Below are positions 39,701-52,400 of a stretch of 64,000 bases of DNA, piece by piece. The notes beneath the pieces were generated by a model. That model saw only the letters and a list, made by a program, of their open reading frames with translations, searched no databases and was not told where the DNA came from. Where the stretch lies: the NCBI GenBank assembly GCA_013398055.1, contig VZRS01010812.1:131570-195569 (forward strand), in the 5' to 3' direction. The position numbers were made by a program, and so were the translations under genes. The number at the start of each line of letters is the position of its first letter. Positions within the stretch are counted from its first letter, which is position 1. Source of the DNA: Ifrita kowaldi. Taxonomy: Eukaryota; Chordata; Aves; Passeriformes; Cinclosomatidae.

Positions 39701-42438
39701 AAATATTCAGCCCTTACGGTGCAAGAACAATACAAATGGATAATCAGGGGTATTGATTTCATAATGATTAATGGATATTGTACAGTATCTTTTTGCACTC
39801 TGCCTTCCTCACACAGCCAAAGCTCCCACTAACGTCACGGGGAGTTTCTCGAGTGAAGAATGCTGGACTAGGTAACTGTTTTTGCACTTCAGGGCATCTT
39901 GCTCCATTTGTTTTGTGCATAATAAAAGCTCATACTTGTACAGTAATTTAGCATTTCTGAATAAACAGAAATTGTGATTCATAATTCTCTATCTTCTTGT
40001 CTTCATTTCTTTAAAAAAAATAAAATGAGTCACTGTTGTTTAATCCGATAATTATGCAAACACTAAATCTTACACTGGAAGAGAAAATGTTAACACATAT
40101 TGAAAAACCAAAATGCGTAGAACTATAATCTGTATGATAAAATGCATTACTCTGCTTAAAAGGATTGTTTTACAGAAGCAATTAACAATCAGCAATCATA
40201 CAGTTCAGCCCGGTGTTTTGATGCCATCTGTTGGAGTAAGGCTTCACATTCCCTCGAATGAAGCTATAATTTTCCGTTTATGATTTCATTAGATGCATAG
40301 AGTGTAACAGCTACAAAAAGAACGAGGATTTCACCAAACACTTTCATTTTAGAAAAAGCTGCTCTAAACATTTCTGTTTGACACAAATCTTCTCCCAAGA
40401 GGACAGGAAGTTGGTAAATTTGCAGTCATTTCCAGAACTCAGTAACACATTCTAGTGTTCAAAGAAATGTATCAGAAGCTATATTTCCTATCAACAAATT
40501 TCTGAAAAATTTATTTTAGAAACACGATACATTTCATTTCACTCAAAAAAGTGTGGTAAAAATTTCTAAAAAACAAAAGATATTTTTTGTTCCTTTCCAA
40601 AAACTGTAGTGATGTTTTCCCAACGGAACAAGTTTGGTTCTTTATATGTCTCACAAAAATACATCTTCCCATTTTATTAATTCATTAAATATGTGATTAA
40701 ATCTTTGGGGGATTTTTCACTACACTAGGGGGAGCCAGATCACTACATTGTACACACAATTAGCTCAAAGTTTAACCCTCTAAAAAGATTCTTTTAAAAA
40801 TAACCTTATAAACGTCTCTAGCTGATAAACAACACATATTTCTATATGACAGCACTGACACGAGCCCCACAATATACCATGGAATATTAAGTAAATAATA
40901 AAAACCATATAAACAAATTAAAATTATTCTCACTCATTTTTTTATTATTTCATTGTTATTATTACACAGTCTGCTTCAATGTATGCAGGGAAAAAAACCC
41001 CAAACATCAAAACCCCAAAACAATCACCTTAAAACCAACCTAGAACAATTCTGCTTTTCCTCCTAGTACCACACATCATGCAGACTCACCTCTATAATGT
41101 TGGCCATTCTGTTATTAATTCAACAATAGCATATATATGGAATGCTACTACACTGACTGCATAACTATTACATTTTTTCTTTTGCACTGATACCAATTAC
41201 ACAGATTTTTTTGCCAAAAGTAGAAGGAATAAATTCTGATTTTACATATCATGTGCCTACAAGTTTTAGTCTTGTAAAACAGACCCACTTGTAAATCTTT
41301 CATTTTTAAAGACTCTAATCAGTTTACTCTGACAGCAGGAAAATCTCATTCCTAAAAATAAAAAAAGACTTGATCTGGTAAGTGATGATTTTAATTGTTG
41401 ATTCCTTTCAAGCATTATGGTGAAAATTGCACACTCAGTCACAGCTTTCAAAATCAAGAACAGACAAACGTACATGGCTGCAAAATTATGCCCAACCATA
41501 CAGACTTCAAAAACCCAACAACCCCACGCATGCCAATTCCACAGATGTCAAAGAGCTTTCTAGAACAAGGCAAAACTACTTATGAATTCCTAAAGGACCC
41601 AGAAAGGCAGATGCCAGACACTGAATTGCAGATGCTGAAAAAAAATGAGCACAGTGATGTGATACTATGTGAATCTGCTATATCTGTAAACAATGACTTT
41701 GTTAAAAAATAGGTTCCAAGTAATACCAAGGGCCTATTTTTCAAATAGAGATCTGTTTATTCACTCCAAGAAGTCAAATATCATGCAAACCTTTTATGTG
41801 ACTGAAGTTAAATTCGTTATATGAAGGAGAAATTTAGCATTTGTTCTACTTGAAAAAGTATATTTCATTTAAAAAAGAGCCCTAGTATCTTGAAAAATGG
41901 TATTCTTTTAATTTGTTTGGCCTCTTTCATTAGTGTACTCAATTATCTTTGGGGTTTCTTTTGCTATATGTATGACTTATAGTAATAAATGTCCATACTA
42001 CAAGGTTTTTCTAGAATACATTTTCCAGACCTGGACATTTGACAAAAGTGCAATCTTCTAAAACAAGAAATGCATTTTAGTACTAAAAAACACTGATAGA
42101 GGTAAGCATCCATATTTATCTTGACAAAACCAATTTTTTTCTACTATTTCACTACTTCTTTTGCATCACCTGCTCTCCACTCATGATTTATTTTTTCCCA
42201 TACTCCACCCCCCACCAGGGGATGAGCTGCCCCATACATCATTTGTCATTTGTATTTCCAGTTAAACCTCCAGTAGAAACCCCTAGACTTGGTTTTCAAA
42301 GATTATTATTAAAATAATAAAAGGAAGGGGAAGGGTGAAAAGGCCCCAGACTGAGGTCCATTCAGTCTGGTCTGGCTTGTTCATCCCAGGACTGTAATGA
42401 CAGAAATATTAGTGGGAATAGGAGCATAAAACGGTTGC

Positions 42439-42467
42439 GCAGCAGATGCTGCCTCCGGCTTGGAGGC
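42439..42467. other. Small overlapping GC-rich palindromes
   Basis: GCAGCA and TGCTGC (42,439-42,444 and 42,447-42,452) are reverse complements. They overlap a second hairpin, GCCTCC with GGAGGC (42,451-42,456 and 42,462-42,467, five-base loop). The cluster is GC-rich in an AT-rich neighbourhood. Its function is unknown. Confidence 0.6.
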
Positions 42468-43745
42468 AATATCTTAGTGGGTTGATTTCTTTATAAACAA
42501 AGATTCAACTCCTGTGTGAATAATACCTTGTATCTCAAAATGTGACCCTTAAAATCTAATGAAAATTAGATTTGATCTAATCTGTGTGGTCCAGAAACAA
42601 ATCTGACATGACAGAGTGAAATGCTGGGAATATTCAAGAAATAATACAGCATTTCACTCATGAATATGAAGCAACTGCTATGAGAGAAGGAAATTGTGGA
42701 ACTCTTCAGGCTTTCCCTGGATAACATTTGTCCATGGCCCCTATAGTCTTTTAGGCTGACAGCTGCAGAAATATTTCCATTAGAAAGTACTTTGGATTCT
42801 TTTGAAAACTTATTAAAAATTATAATAATGTTACTATCAGTACTTTTCCCAAACTGCAAATACCCTACATACATGCATACCAAACAGCACAGACACATTT
42901 TACACTCATTGCTGTCTGTCCTCATTCCTGGGCACAAGAAGAAACTTTTCCTGTATTCCACAGGATACACATTTGCATTTTATTAAATTAAAAAGCTAGA
43001 AATTTTGACAGAAAATCACATGCTGATGGCAAGGATGTAAAGAGGCAAATGTTACTTGAATGAAAGGGACAATATTATTTCCTGTTCTTACTCTCATGCA
43101 AAAGGAAGTGTTTCTAACTTCAAGAGATCTAGTAGTGATTGACTGATTGAATCTGTCACCCTTCTTCACTAAAAGAAGATCAAGGTAATTTTCATGTCTT
43201 AGTTCACTAGCAAAAATCAGTCATTGAGTACAGTGAGCACATAGAGAGCAGGCAGTGGGGACAACCACTTCTGATCTTTTATTAGGACAAAATGCAGAAT
43301 CTGTGAAAACTGGTCCTACACTGAAACTGTGTTTCTTCCCAGGCATTCATAATTCTACAAATTACTGAGCAAACTAATCACACAAGCGCTACTGCTGCAA
43401 ACTTTTGTATAAGCTTATCTACCTAGAAGGAGCTCAGGCATGTTCTACCACTGTGGAAGAGCAAACCTTGTAGGGAGGTGAATATTGTCTGTGGTGACTG
43501 TTTTACTGCCCAGCTACTCAGAGGAGTTTTGCAATTCAAGTACTTAAAGTTCTTTGATGAAACAAAGTAAATTTTTCAATCTGCAGTTCCAGAACTGGGA
43601 ACTTCTTACAGATCCAGAATGATAAGGAACATGTTCTTACGAATGCTATTTTGAGGAAAGGTTTGAAATTATGGCTATAAAAGTCCCTGTTGAAAGCATA
43701 TTTTGATTATTTGGAATTTCAGCTCAGCTGGAACAATAGCCTGTG

Positions 43746-43772
43746 TCATCATCCTTTGGTTCATCATCCTTT
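43746..43772 (+). repeat. 12-bp direct repeat
   Basis: TCATCATCCTTT occurs twice, separated by three bases. It is a local duplication of no evident function. Confidence 0.85.
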
Positions 43773-46196
43773 ACCAACAGTAACTCTTGTTTGTCCGCAA
43801 CCTTCTCCCATGTAGCTTATTACATACTAAGTTACAACTTGACTTTTGGAGGTAGGAGAAGGACAAATTAAAAGATGAAACTTTTAAAAATAACATACTG
43901 TGAGCCAAGTTTAAAAAAAAACCAAAAACCAAAAAAACCACAAAACTCATCCAAAAGCTCCACAAACACAACTGTATAAAGCATTTCAATAAAATTCTTG
44001 CTAAGATCGTGAAATAAATGCATTAATAATTCCTTCATGCCAGCACTGTTTGCCTGCTAACATATTCAAAGGTTATCCTTGATATCTTTCCCTCAGCGTT
44101 ACACTAGGAGATCATGTTTTGCTGCTTATTTAATATTAATTTTAAGTGCTTATTGGAAGAAAATGCTTCCGGGGATACAGCCTCACAATTTAATTTCTAT
44201 CCCAAAGAAATCGCTATTTTTAGATAGCAGTGGTGTACTGTCTCACAATGACTCCCTGCACAAGGGGAAAACTTTGGTCCCAGTTTAAAAACTTCTACTG
44301 CAAATGCTTTAATTTGCAGATTGTTCTCTGGATTTCTGGGTTAACAGTGAGGTAAATAGGAATAGCTGATCAGTGGGAGCACACTATCACGTGGAACATT
44401 GCTCTAATTCACTATCCAGAGCTTCAAAGTTCTTGTTCATAGTTCACAAGTTCTTGTAAACAGAAAGATGGTAGATAAGAGGCATGGAGAAGGAAGAACA
44501 CTCACACATGCTATAGGGAAAAGATGAAGCTGGAAAAAATATCCTACGCACTAAAAGGCATTTCACTGAAACATGGAGAAGGAAAGTACAACTTCAAGTG
44601 AGCAGCAGCAGCTGCATTCTCTCTTCTTTTCCCAAGTTCTGTTGAGAAGTAGAACAAGCAGAGGAAGCTGATACACTCTGTCATTAGACCCTAGACACAG
44701 AAACATTTAAGCTTATAAAGAAATACTCTGCAGGTAATGAATAAGAAATTATGTAACATAAGCTGCCTCTTGGCTGCATGTGCCCATCAGAAGAAGCACA
44801 TTTACAGTGCACAAGTAGCAGTGCCCAGAATTACTTTTGCCTACCAGAGGAGGAAGAAAAGGTACATAAGAAACTGCCACAACAGGCATGATCTATTTAA
44901 TATGTTATGAGCAGAGGCACATTATCTTCAAAGGCAATGCTTGATGAACAAAAGACCATTGGTTCATTTGAATTAACCCCCAATGAAAGTCACAGGTGTT
45001 GCACAAGAACGTGGCAGCTGCTCCTCTCCCTGTTCCTCTCACCCTGGACAGCTCCTTAACAAGGGCAATGGGTTTGCTCTAGCAAAAGAAGTTTCCAAAC
45101 AAATTCACTTGTTAGATGAAGATTCTGACAACTTTTACTAGTTGAAGAAAGAGTGACAAGAGAAAGAGAAACATCTAATATTCTATTAAAAGAAAAAATA
45201 TAGAAATAAACTAGTCAGGATGTTTCGCAAGTTTTAACACCAAGTCACACTACAACATGCTGAAGCTCCAACGTGACCAGTCATTTTATCTTTTTCTAAA
45301 ACTATAACAATTCATTACTAACCAGCAGTTGGTTGGATTCATCAACTATTATGATAAAGTATTTTCCTCCAATTAAAGCATGTGCAGGATCAGGTGGAGT
45401 TAACACATGAGTTCTTCCCACAACCTAGGTCCTAAATATCTACAGGGACACCTGCTACCAAGTCTGACATAGGTGATAGACAAGGGCCTCTAATTTTAGT
45501 TGAAAGTAAAAGTCCAAATTTCACTTCCAAAATGTTTTAGCATCTACTTTAAACAGTTTGCATTACTCTGGTCCACAACTTCCTCTGCCAAACTCTCAAA
45601 GCCTGTAATAATTGAGCTGAGAGAAAGAGTTTTATTCCTTACATGAACTTAGTGCAGCATTACAGCCTATTAACCACCCACCCCAGAGCTCATTGTCAGC
45701 TACCAAATATTCCTGTCTGGCAGAGTCAGTCCATCAGTATGAACTTAGTGTATAAATATGTGTCCAAGTCTTACATTTGGCTTTAATTTATCAAAGAAAT
45801 CTCTTATTTATACCACGTGGACAACATTAAAAGCATGGCTAGGGTGATTTTGTAGTTCAGAAATTGTTAAAAAATAAAAAAAACAGCTCTGAGAGTTAGA
45901 AGAATAAATTCTATTGATTTGAATATTAGTGGGATTCCATCACTAAGTAGCTCCTACCATTGGTATCCTCCACCATTAATCATCTTAAATATCATCTAAC
46001 ATCTACATCAGCTGAAAATAAAATTAATTCAGACATCTCAATCTAGTCCGTGGCAGGTACTCATCAGCATAAGAAAACTGCTCCATGACTGCACATTGAT
46101 GATATTCAATGTTCACGAATGACTTAAAAATCAAAACGATTCAAATCAAGATGCAATGTTCAGAAGTCAGTTTTTCTACTGTTTTTTTCCTGGTGG

Positions 46197-46231
46197 TTTT
46201 TTTTTGTTTGTTTGTTTTGTTTGTTTGTTTT
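46197..46231 (+). repeat. (TTTG)n / T-rich simple repeat
   Basis: A T run passes into repeated TTTG units with one TTTTG irregularity, ending before CTTAAG. It is an ordinary microsatellite. Confidence 0.85.
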
Positions 46232-48166
46232 CTTAAGACAAACCCTCTCAAGTGTATTACAGCTTTACAGAGGTAAACCTGGACAAGAAATTTTGTCTCA
46301 TACACTCAGTTTTAGTAGACTCAATATCTCTCTCCTATTAGTGCAGAATTCATCTAAAATTGTCATAAAAGACAAATATATATATATGATCTACCAAAAA
46401 TATAAGAAATAAATTTTAATGGTGATTGCTCTAGACAAAAAAGAACCTTGAAATCAAACCCCTAAATTTCAAGAACTGCTAAGATTATAATGGTCACATG
46501 TACACACTTTAAAAAAAAAACAATTGAATATATACAGTGAAATATCTATGAAAATATCAACAGAAGTTACATTTTAACCAAAGGCATGTGAAATTGCTTT
46601 TATCTTCTGACTTTTTGCTGGAATACCTCAGAAATATATGTGATCAGTTATTCCAGAGAAAGAAAATAACAACAGGTTAGGTACCTGTTGAACCAATAAA
46701 CATAATTTGCCCTGTGAGTTCTTAGTTTATTAATAAACAAGTCAACAAACATGGTCTTAGAATATCTATTTTCACATACCAGAAAATGTCTGTACCAAGC
46801 AGTTTCAGTTTAAATTCTGTTTGTTGACCAGATGACTCACCTCCACAAAGAACAGAAAAACACTATTTACCTTCACTTTCTTTTCTACTGCCAGAAACAA
46901 TATTTGATCTAACTTATTTTCCATAATCACTTAAAACAGTCAATCTTTTCCTTCAAAACTTTATGGATAACAAAGAGTCTCATTTAGCAGCTAAAACAAA
47001 AGAATATGTCAATAAACAAAATCTTCTATACTCTGACATGAATGAAGGCAGACAGGATGCAGGCACTGCAATAAAAAATCTTAGGAAATTTAGTGTTCAG
47101 GCTACAGTGGTCAAAGTCTGGTCTCAGTTACACAAAGCATTTGCTTACAACAGCATTTACTGAAGGGAACAAGTCTCATGATGATCACTGGTCTAAGTAA
47201 TGCCAGAATGTGGCACTGAAATTACATCTTTGCTTTTGGAACACAAGCAAGGCTTAATATACTTTTCAGCTGAACTTGCAACTCCAACATGTTTTTGCTC
47301 CCTCTCACAAGGTTTTCAGGAAAAAATGCAGATGAATGAGAAGTCTTATAAAATACATCATATGCATTCATTAATAGGCTCAACTCAGGCATTTCTCAAG
47401 CTTTTAATTTTGATGAGAATATTACCAAGTTTAAAATACAATTCTTTTATTTGCCTAACATTCAGGACACTGAAAAATGAATGGATGTCCTCCCTTTCTC
47501 AAACACACACAGAATTCATGCTGCAAGAGAATATAACTACTACAGTATATCAACATTTTATTCACTCTTTAAAACATGAATATTTAAACAGAAGACATTT
47601 TTCCCCATGCAGAAGCCTAAATAGAAGCTCTTATCTGAAATAGTAAAAGCTGTTATTCTTTTTTTTCAAGAGGTTTTAGACTGTATAGAGATAGTTACAT
47701 ACACAGGCATCTCAAATGAGAGGGCACCATACATACATGTAATTGGTTGCCTTTTCTTTTTCCTCGGCAGTCTGTACAAAACGTGAAAATGTGCCTGCTT
47801 CTGACTAGCCATTAAAAGGCAGTGGTTGCACCATACTGTGATTTGGGGAGCTGAAGAAAATAGCCAGAACTGACTGATATCTGATAAACAGTAACAGGAG
47901 TCAGTTTATTGCACCAATCGTTAAATAATGGTGCTGATTATAAGGCTGCTAACTGCAGATGCTGTAATTGTCTGTCATAAATCTTAGTCATTTGTGACAG
48001 GAGCACAATGAAAGAGAGCATCTGCTTGAGGGCAAATGACTTCTGATAAATATCAGCTCTGCTAAAATGTACTTGGATGTGTCTCAATATTTTGGAGAGC
48101 CATTCATGTTGCTTCTACAAATGTGAAGTTATTATTGGTTTGTATTGATTTTGCCACCTTGGTTTG

Positions 48167-48183
48167 TTTTTTTTTTTTTTTTT
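48167..48183. repeat. T17 homopolymer
   Basis: Seventeen consecutive T are followed by a pyrimidine stretch and then an AGAGACAGAGAGAG purine stretch. Confidence 0.85.
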
Positions 48184-49449
48184 CCTTTTTAAAGAGACAG
48201 AGAGAGTGACTCAAGGTTGAGTTGAATTGAATCTCTGCTCTTTATCTGATCTACTCATTCCTCTCAAATGCATGTTTGAGTGGAAAAAAAATAATTGCAC
48301 TTTTTCAGAAGATTGCTGTGCAGAAACATAGCCTGGAAAATTCAATATGTAGTTCAGGTTTTTATTTTTTCTCTTAAAGTAACTCCTTACTGAAGGAAAA
48401 GAAGCACTTTTAAAGCATTGGTTTTTAACACAATACTTTAAAAGGATTTAAAGTAGGTGAAGTAAGAGTCAATTAAGCTAGTACAGGAGAATAATAATAT
48501 GCAAATTTAAAAAACTATCCAAAAGCAATTTTTGTTTCCAGAATAACTAACAACATTTTAATTTCCTGTCCAACCTATAAAAATACAATAAAGCCAGCTA
48601 AGTTCTTCCACCCTGTGCCTTACTGAACGGTACTTTAGTTCTTAATCTTATAAATGCTTATCATTCAGTGGGAGATTACAGTCTAATTTTGCTATCACTG
48701 AGAGTGCTGCATTCACACATTCGTGTTTAAATATGCATTCTTTTGTGATATTCTTAACACACCAGGCTTACACTGAAAACATTTTCACAAGTAAAGGTAA
48801 TAAACCTGAAATTTAAAATTGAAGATTTTACTGGTAACAGACCATTAAAATAGATAATGGCTTTCCCTTCCAGCAATTCCTTGTTTAATTCAATGATCAG
48901 TGCTTAACCTTTGCAACAGATTAATTTGGATTCTACTGGCAGCTGCTTCCTTCACTGCCCAATTGCACATGTTGCCAAAATAAGTGTGACTCACATGTTG
49001 AATATGCAAAACCTGTTGGAGTAAATCGATTGCAGCCACCTGATGGCAGCCTGACCCACACAGTTGCAGGTCAGGCCACCACCTCGGGGTTACACAGGGC
49101 TCGGCGTAAGCAATAAAGCTGAAAATCATAAACCTAGTGAAAAATACTATTTTCTAGTCCTTAAATAGCTTTAATAGGGGGCCAAGACTAATACAGCAAG
49201 GAACCATATGTGATGTCCCAGCCCAGGCCATCGGTGAGGTTCAGACTCGGTGGTTTGCAGCACAACCCCCATCACCTGCTCTAATAAAGAGGCAACAGCA
49301 GCACCACCACCACCTGCCTGTGGGCCAGCAACTGCAAACCAGTTAAAGGACACGAAGGGCAGAGCACCCCAGAAGACATCTCTTGCCATGAGATAAGAGG
49401 GAAACTCTTCACCTGGATAATAACTAAATAAAATTTAAAATAGATTATA

Positions 49450-49459
49450 CCCCCCCCCC
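49450..49459. repeat. C10 homopolymer
   Basis: Ten consecutive C stand in otherwise AT-rich DNA. Long C/G runs are unusual in this window and the length may be unstable or misread. Confidence 0.85.
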
Positions 49460-52400
49460 AACAAAGGAAATAGAGGATAATGAGCAGGCAGACAATTGCC
49501 ATAGCAGTGTGATGTGGGCAATAGCAGCTCATGAAGAAATGTGATAATGTCCACAGCATTTGCAGTATTCACAGAAATGAGGTTACCAGAGTTAGTGGGG
49601 AAAAAAAATCCCTAATTGGAATGTCATGGAAGACTGGTACAGCACCAAGTCACTGAGCAACAAAAAGAGGAAATAAAATCTGATAAAAGTTAAGATACAG
49701 CTGTGAAGAACAAACACTCTCCTTTTACCAAGGCATACAGAAGTTCCAAGGTGACTCCTGCCATTTAGTCATAGAATAGATTGTTATATGGAAACACCTG
49801 CTCAGTGGCCACCTGTAGGCAAAAAAAAGTCATCTAAATATTGTAAATATTTTAAGAAAGAGAACAAAATAGGAAATGAAATTGTATTTCTGTATCTTTA
49901 ATACTTAATGCAGCTCTTCACCTTCCCTCCCCAAATTAGGTAGCAGAAACCGTAGAGATTTATAGATGACAACAAAGACTATAAAGTTTGGACTAGAGTC
50001 TAGAGATGAGGGATATAAAAAACCTAAGAAACTAATAAAATATGTGATACGGCACTATAAAAATCCACTAAAGGATATGAAATAAACCTGGAAGCTGAGG
50101 AAGTAGTCTGGGGAAGTATTATGGTGTGAGTTCTTACATTCTATCTGGGGTCTCCATTGCTGGTCTCTGTCAAAAGTAAGACATTAAGCCAAAGGGACTT
50201 TGGGTATTGATGAATATGATAAAAAGAGGATTATATTGAATGATGATTTTGCTTTTTGAATTGGCCCAAAGGAATCCATCCTCACAATATGGTTGCACGT
50301 GAACAAAAAGAAAAGTTGATGTTTATATTTTAACAAAAAATGGTTTAATGGCTTACTATATTTTGTCCCCAATGATCATTTTCATTCTCGAATTCATCTT
50401 TAGTTTATCAAGATATATTAGACACAAATTGACCTCAGAAAAGTTTATTCTTGCATTCTTCCTTGAACTGCATTTTTTCCCATCATCATTCCTACTTCCT
50501 GCAGTGCACTGCCTTAGCTTACACCTCCAATTCCCAGAAAGCAATTTGTAGGTGAAGGCTGTGATGAATTCTGGATAGGCAACTGAAGAATACATTCACT
50601 TAAGTCTAATAGAAAACATGATCCTTCCTTTCTCTCAACCAATCCAAACAATCAACCAGAAAAACACAGAGAACAAAACACAGGCACCCAACTGGTTTTC
50701 AAGTTCAAATGTGCAGGGATTAGTCCATATTCAACATCGAAGTACTTAAAATTATTTATAAAAACAATAGTTATTAGACCTGCTGGAAATGTTGTCTTCG
50801 CTCATGGTTCAAAAATCTCTCTTGCAACATGCTAGCAACAGGTGGTGAAACCTCAAAAGTATAACATCTTTTTAAAAGCTAATTTGGCTTTCTTTGCCAC
50901 TTCCGCAGTAGTAAATACCATAGTGATTCTATTTCAAGTATAACAATTATAATGCTTGTTTTGATCCCTTAACATTCACTTTTTTCCTCTGCAATCAAGA
51001 AAGCTGAGATTCGGGCATAAGCCAAGTGACAGGTACCCTATTTCCTCCCACGTGAAATTAAAGACCAAAAGGAAACACTTCATCTTTCTTTATATTCACT
51101 AACTTTCAATCACTCTAAGGTTGTGGGTCAGATATGCAAACTGCCAGAATATGAGAGGATGTAATCTAAATGTTTGTCTGCAATTTAGGACATCAAATGA
51201 TGCCAAAAGGAGCCAAGTTCAAAGCAAGAAGTTTACAAGAAGTGCTTGTGGTTGCAAAACTCCCTTTGAAGTCTATATTTCAACTAAATCCCTGCCCCTG
51301 TAGGTAAGAATTAGCCACTCTTTTTTACTATTACTGATAGATATCAATATTACTTATTTTTATTAAAATCCTCAGATTTCTTTAGCATGCTGCTTGCCAT
51401 GTAAGTTGTCTGTGCACATAAGCATTTTTAAGCTTGTGCTACCCTGGAACTGCTGCCTGGGCAGAGCAGCAAGGCCAGGTGAGTAAAGTCCTGTGGCAGA
51501 GGTGAATCTACAACAGAGCAGCTCCTTGATTCAGCTGATTCCTGGAACACCATCAGCAGAGGAACCTTTCCCCAGGTCTTCAGCTGAGGCAAGTCCAGCA
51601 GCAATCATGGTCTCAAACTGTAACACAGACTCAGCAGCAAAACTTTGCAGTCCAAATCTTGTTCAAATATACTCAAGAAAACCACTACAGGTAGAGAGGA
51701 CTAGAGTAAACCACATGGCCAAGTTAGCCTTGGGGATAAAGCAGTAACTTAAAGCATAAGTTTATTTCAGTTTAAAAATAAAACTAAATTAGTGCCGATG
51801 AAAGTCTTCCATTAAAAATTACTGTCAAGAAGCAAGGGAAAGCAGTATTCAGACTTGAAACTTTTCAAAGAATGCCCTGAAAGCTTTCACAAAAACCACA
51901 ATAAGATCATCCAAATGACTTTTCTGTGACTGTTGGACCAGATGCTTTTATTCCTTATCTCCCCTAATATTTAATTCTTGGTTAGGTAGACATCTACAGT
52001 AATTTTTCCTCAGGTTTTACAAATGGTACGTGGCTTGTTAAAGGTACATCAAAACGTTTTCAGGCCTGTAAACAACTGGATTTCTTAAAGATTCTTTAAA
52101 GACAAAGATGAGTGTAAATATTTTAAGTTGAAGACAAAATTTGGATTTGGGAGGAAATAGCTTTCTTGTTTTAGAAGCAGGCCTCTGTGTGATGAATGCA
52201 CAACATCACCTCAATTTTTACTAGAAGATAATTGCATCGTGCTAATTGATTTTTTTTTCAGAAAAATCTGTATGCAAACTAATGTGCTGAAAGAGCATCA
52301 TTGCATAATTTCATTTTTAAAATTAAAAAAAATAAAATCGTGAGTTTGAATTACAACTCTTCTTCTCAGGTCCATTTATTTTCATATTAAGTCTAAACGA

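Larger units (their letters stand above)
31553..46196. other. Noncoding, mostly unique AT-rich sequence
   Basis: No gene is recognisable across 14.6 kb. Frames of up to 141 codons on the opposite strand near 34.4-34.8 kb and 134 codons near 42.6-43.0 kb are at the level expected by chance. They resemble no protein I know. A GC-richer patch lies at 34,250-34,860 and another at 39,440-39,560. The stretch 39,080-39,270 is TAAT-rich and repeat-free. Other parts are plain spacer. Confidence 0.6.

Noticed and set aside
42566..42970. 134-codon minus-strand open frame
   Set aside because: The length is at the chance level for this composition. It has no recognisable domain and no splice context.
49765..49795. 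Possible CR1 end (TCATAGAATAGATTG)
   Set aside because: The downstream sequence lacks the expected TTGG...AACC blocks, so the match is too short.
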